Assembly (NCBI GenBank): GCA_964530525.1
Contig: CAZHBH010000092.1
Span: forward strand, 1-6,438
Direction of reading: 5' to 3'
DNA length: 6,438 bases
DNA from: CAYNQN01 sp964530525
GTDB taxonomy: Bacteria; Actinomycetota; Acidimicrobiia; Acidimicrobiales; Acidimicrobilacustridaceae
Part shown: in pieces, positions 5,375-6,438 of the stretch
Layout: every line of letters starts with the position of its first letter
Position numbering within the stretch: position 1 is the first letter of the stretch
Position numbers and translations under genes: made by a program
The notes under the pieces: generated by a model
Told to the model about the DNA's origin: nothing
The model's input: the letters and a program-made list of their open reading frames with translations, nothing else
The model's database searches: none

Positions 5375-5686
5375 GTGGCAGAGCACTGCATCGTTATGAC
5401 CACCGCCGCATCGAGATCAGAAGCCGAGCGCCTTGCCCGTGCCGTGGTGGAGGACCGGCTGGCGGCATGCGTTCAGATGCTGGCGATCGGAAGCGTCTAC
5501 CGATGGGAAGGCGAGGTCACCGACGCCGACGAAGTGCTCCTGTTGGTGAAGACCCGAACCGAGCTGTACGCAGCGCTCGAAGCGAAGATCGCAGAGCTGC
5601 ACACCTACGAGGTGCCCGAGATCATCCAGGTGCCGATCGACGCGGGATTCGCCGCTTACCTGGGGTGGGTCGACGGCGTCACCTGA
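5375..5686 (+). CDS. cutA: CutA-type divalent-cation tolerance protein
   Basis: The 103-residue product matches the CutA1 family, small trimeric ferredoxin-fold proteins historically linked to copper tolerance in E. coli; the biochemical role remains unsettled. Family marks are the N-terminal A-E-R-L-A-R stretch, L-A-A-C-V (C32), S-V-Y-R-W-E-G (40-46), L-L-V-K-T-R (56-61) and E-L-H-T-Y-E-V-P-E-I (74-83), ending in Y-L-G-W. Length is typical. The GTG at 5375 is the start because GGGAGG (5363-5368) lies six bases before it and the protein then begins just before the first beta-strand; the ATG at 5396 would cut into that strand. It lies 104 bp after the sulfite reductase stop and converges with the downstream minus-strand gene, 36 bp away, without a clear terminator hairpin between them. 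Confidence 0.9.
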   Translation: MAEHCIVMTTAASRSEAERLARAVVEDRLAACVQMLAIGSVYRWEGEVTDADEVLLLVKTRTELYAALEAKIAELHTYEVPEIIQVPIDAGFAAYLGWVDGVT

Positions 5687-5722
5687 CTCGGATCGGCCGT
5701 CGACCCAACTGCCCGACCGGAC

Positions 5723-6127
5723 CTAGAGCACCGGTGTGCGATCTCCACGGAACTCTGCGCTGCCCCACGCGAGCATCGGTAGGAAGATGATCGGGAGCAG
5801 GATCAGGCCGATGCCGAATCCGACCCCCTTTCCGAACGACTTCGCCAGGTCGATCATCACGATGATCATCACCACGATGTTCACGATGGGGATGAAGTAG
5901 AGGATCAGCCACCATCCTGGCCTGCCGACGAACTTCAAGAGCACGTAGTAGTTGAGGATGGGGATGATCGAGAGCCATCCCCGCTGTCCGGCTTTGGTGA
6001 ACACCACCCAGAGGGCGGCGATCAGCAGGACCACCAGCGCGATGCCGATGATGATCCCGATCACCGCCCCTGCACCCGAACCGCCGTCGGAACTGCTCGA
6101 CTGCGCGATCACACCGAGAGAGCTCAT
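5723..6127 (-). CDS. DUF5684-type small membrane protein
   Basis: The 134-residue product starts with a short Ser/Gly-rich segment (about 1-20) and has four hydrophobic segments at about residues 21-43, 51-66, 72-95 and 102-122. The pattern K-A-G-Q-R-G-W-L-S-I-I-P-I-L-N-Y-Y near helix 2, W-W-L-I-L-Y-F-I-P-I-V-N in helix 3, and F-G-K-G before helix 4 is characteristic of the DUF5684 group, whose members are sometimes wrongly labelled signal peptidase I; no Ser/Lys peptidase dyad is visible. Function unknown. The ATG at 6127 is preferred, with AGGTGG shortly upstream on the minus strand as the Shine-Dalgarno sequence; an in-frame GTG at 6136 overlaps that site. It is transcribed toward cutA. 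Confidence 0.8.
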   Translation of the reverse strand: MSSLGVIAQSSSSDGGSGAGAVIGIIIGIALVVLLIAALWVVFTKAGQRGWLSIIPILNYYVLLKFVGRPGWWLILYFIPIVNIVVMIIVMIDLAKSFGKGVGFGIGLILLPIIFLPMLAWGSAEFRGDRTPVL

Positions 6128-6198
6128 GCTGACCACCTGTTCCTAGAGGGTTGGCCCATGGCCTGGGAATCGGACGAACACTAGATCGTCCTCGACAT

Positions 6199-6227
6199 CC
6201 CGGGCGGGGACCCTCCACCCGTCCGGG
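6199..6227. other. Stable hairpin upstream of the tRNA gene
   Basis: CCCGGGCGGG (6199-6208) can pair with CCCGTCCGGG (6218-6227) over 10 bp, one of them a G-U pair when transcribed, around a 9-nt loop. No + strand gene ends just before it. It could be a terminator for minus-strand transcription coming from beyond the tRNA, or a chance GC-rich structure. Confidence 0.4.
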
Positions 6228-6244
6228 GCTGGCCGCCGAGCAGC

Positions 6245-6250
6245 TATCGT
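6245..6250 (+). promoter_or_regulatory. Possible -10 of the tRNA-Val promoter
   Basis: TATCGT fits the TANNNT form of an actinobacterial -10 and lies 9 bp before the mature tRNA 5' end, so transcription would begin a few bases before the tRNA. No convincing -35 is seen at the expected spacing. Confidence 0.3.
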
Positions 6251-6259
6251 GATCCCTCC

Positions 6260-6333
6260 GGGCGATTGGCTCAGTTGGCTAGAGCGCTGCCTTCACACGG
6301 CAGAGGTCGTGGGTTCGAGTCCCGCATCGCCCA
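6260..6333 (+). tRNA. tRNA-Val (anticodon CAC)
   Basis: A complete 74-nt cloverleaf. The acceptor stem is GGGCGAT (6260-6266) with ATCGCCC (6326-6332), and A6333 is the discriminator. The D stem is GCTC/GAGC (6269-6272, 6282-6285). The anticodon stem is CTGCC/GGCAG with loop TTCACAC, giving anticodon CAC at 6294-6296, which reads the valine codon GUG. The T arm is GTGGG-TTCGAGT-CCCGC with one G-U pair. The 3' CCA is not encoded, so it must be added by the CCA-adding enzyme. Confidence 0.96.
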
Positions 6334-6387
6334 CGCCGTTCGCGCGCGAGCTCGCAAGCCTGCTCGCCCCGGAGGGCCGCAACCTCT

Positions 6388-6438
6388 CCGCTGCACTGAG
6401 CCCGTTCGGGGCCACGTAGGCCAAGCCGTAGACCATCG
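6388..6438. repeat. Dispersed repeat, copy 3 (51 nt, reaches the window end)
   Basis: This stretch matches 3-53 at 46 of 51 positions in the same orientation, and its core matches 170-196 with one difference. It begins 54 bp after the tRNA-Val gene and may continue beyond the window. The similarity includes the small hairpin core GCCCGTTCGGGGC. It could be a tRNA-associated or general intergenic repeat; direct repeats bounding an inserted segment are a weaker possibility, since no integrase is present. Confidence 0.75.

Noticed and set aside
5723..6127. Signal peptidase I, a label often given to similar proteins
   Set aside because: No catalytic Ser/Lys pair or peptidase box is present; the four-helix pattern fits DUF5684.
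6284..6436. Minus-strand frame starting at 6436 and running through the tRNA
   Set aside because: Its end is the usual spurious peptide (G-L-E-P-T-T-S-A-V) obtained by translating the complement of a tRNA, and its beginning lies in the DNA repeat.
3..6438. Integrated genetic element bounded by attachment sites at the tRNA-Val
   Set aside because: The repeats do not overlap the tRNA 3' end, there is a third copy at 170-196, and no integrase, transposase or phage gene is present. I keep only the weaker repeat interpretation.

Overview
The window is GC-rich (by eye clearly above 60% G+C) with strong G/C bias at third codon positions, frequent GTG starts and an actinobacterial gene style. A high-GC actinomycete, possibly an Acidimicrobiia-like lineage, is the best guess. 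That placement is inference from base composition and protein flavour only; no rRNA or other marker gene is present.

Layout. Positions 1-240 hold no recognisable gene but carry two copies of a short GC-rich repeat; a third copy ends the window (6388-6438). On the + strand follow: a membrane-anchored DM13-domain protein (241-972); an alternative-oxidase-family di-iron quinol oxidase (1029-1802) with a five-helix membrane protein of unknown function only 4 bp behind it (1807-2283); a hairpin terminator; a small cupin (2399-2734); a 1-Cys peroxiredoxin of the Prx6 type (2809-3441); a strong hairpin; a CysI-like sirohaem/[4Fe-4S] sulfite reductase (3519-5270); and a CutA-type protein (5375-5686). 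On the - strand lies a small DUF5684-type membrane protein (5723-6127). A tRNA-Val(CAC) (6260-6333) closes the annotated part.

Functional theme. Most of the genes concern redox and sulfur chemistry: cyanide/sulfide/NO-tolerant quinol oxidation (by family analogy), peroxide reduction, sulfite reduction to sulfide, a DM13 domain with its conserved cysteine, and a cupin. The most interesting signal is regulatory. The peroxiredoxin is preceded by a perfect 13-bp inverted repeat with a TCTAG-N6-CTAGA core, and the same core with the same spacing, in an imperfect dyad, lies directly upstream of the oxidase, where it overlaps a likely -10 element of a leaderless GTG-start transcript. This suggests one unidentified redox- or NO-sensing repressor controlling both the oxidase/membrane-protein pair and the peroxiredoxin. 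The regulator itself is not in the window, nor is an electron donor for the sulfite reductase.
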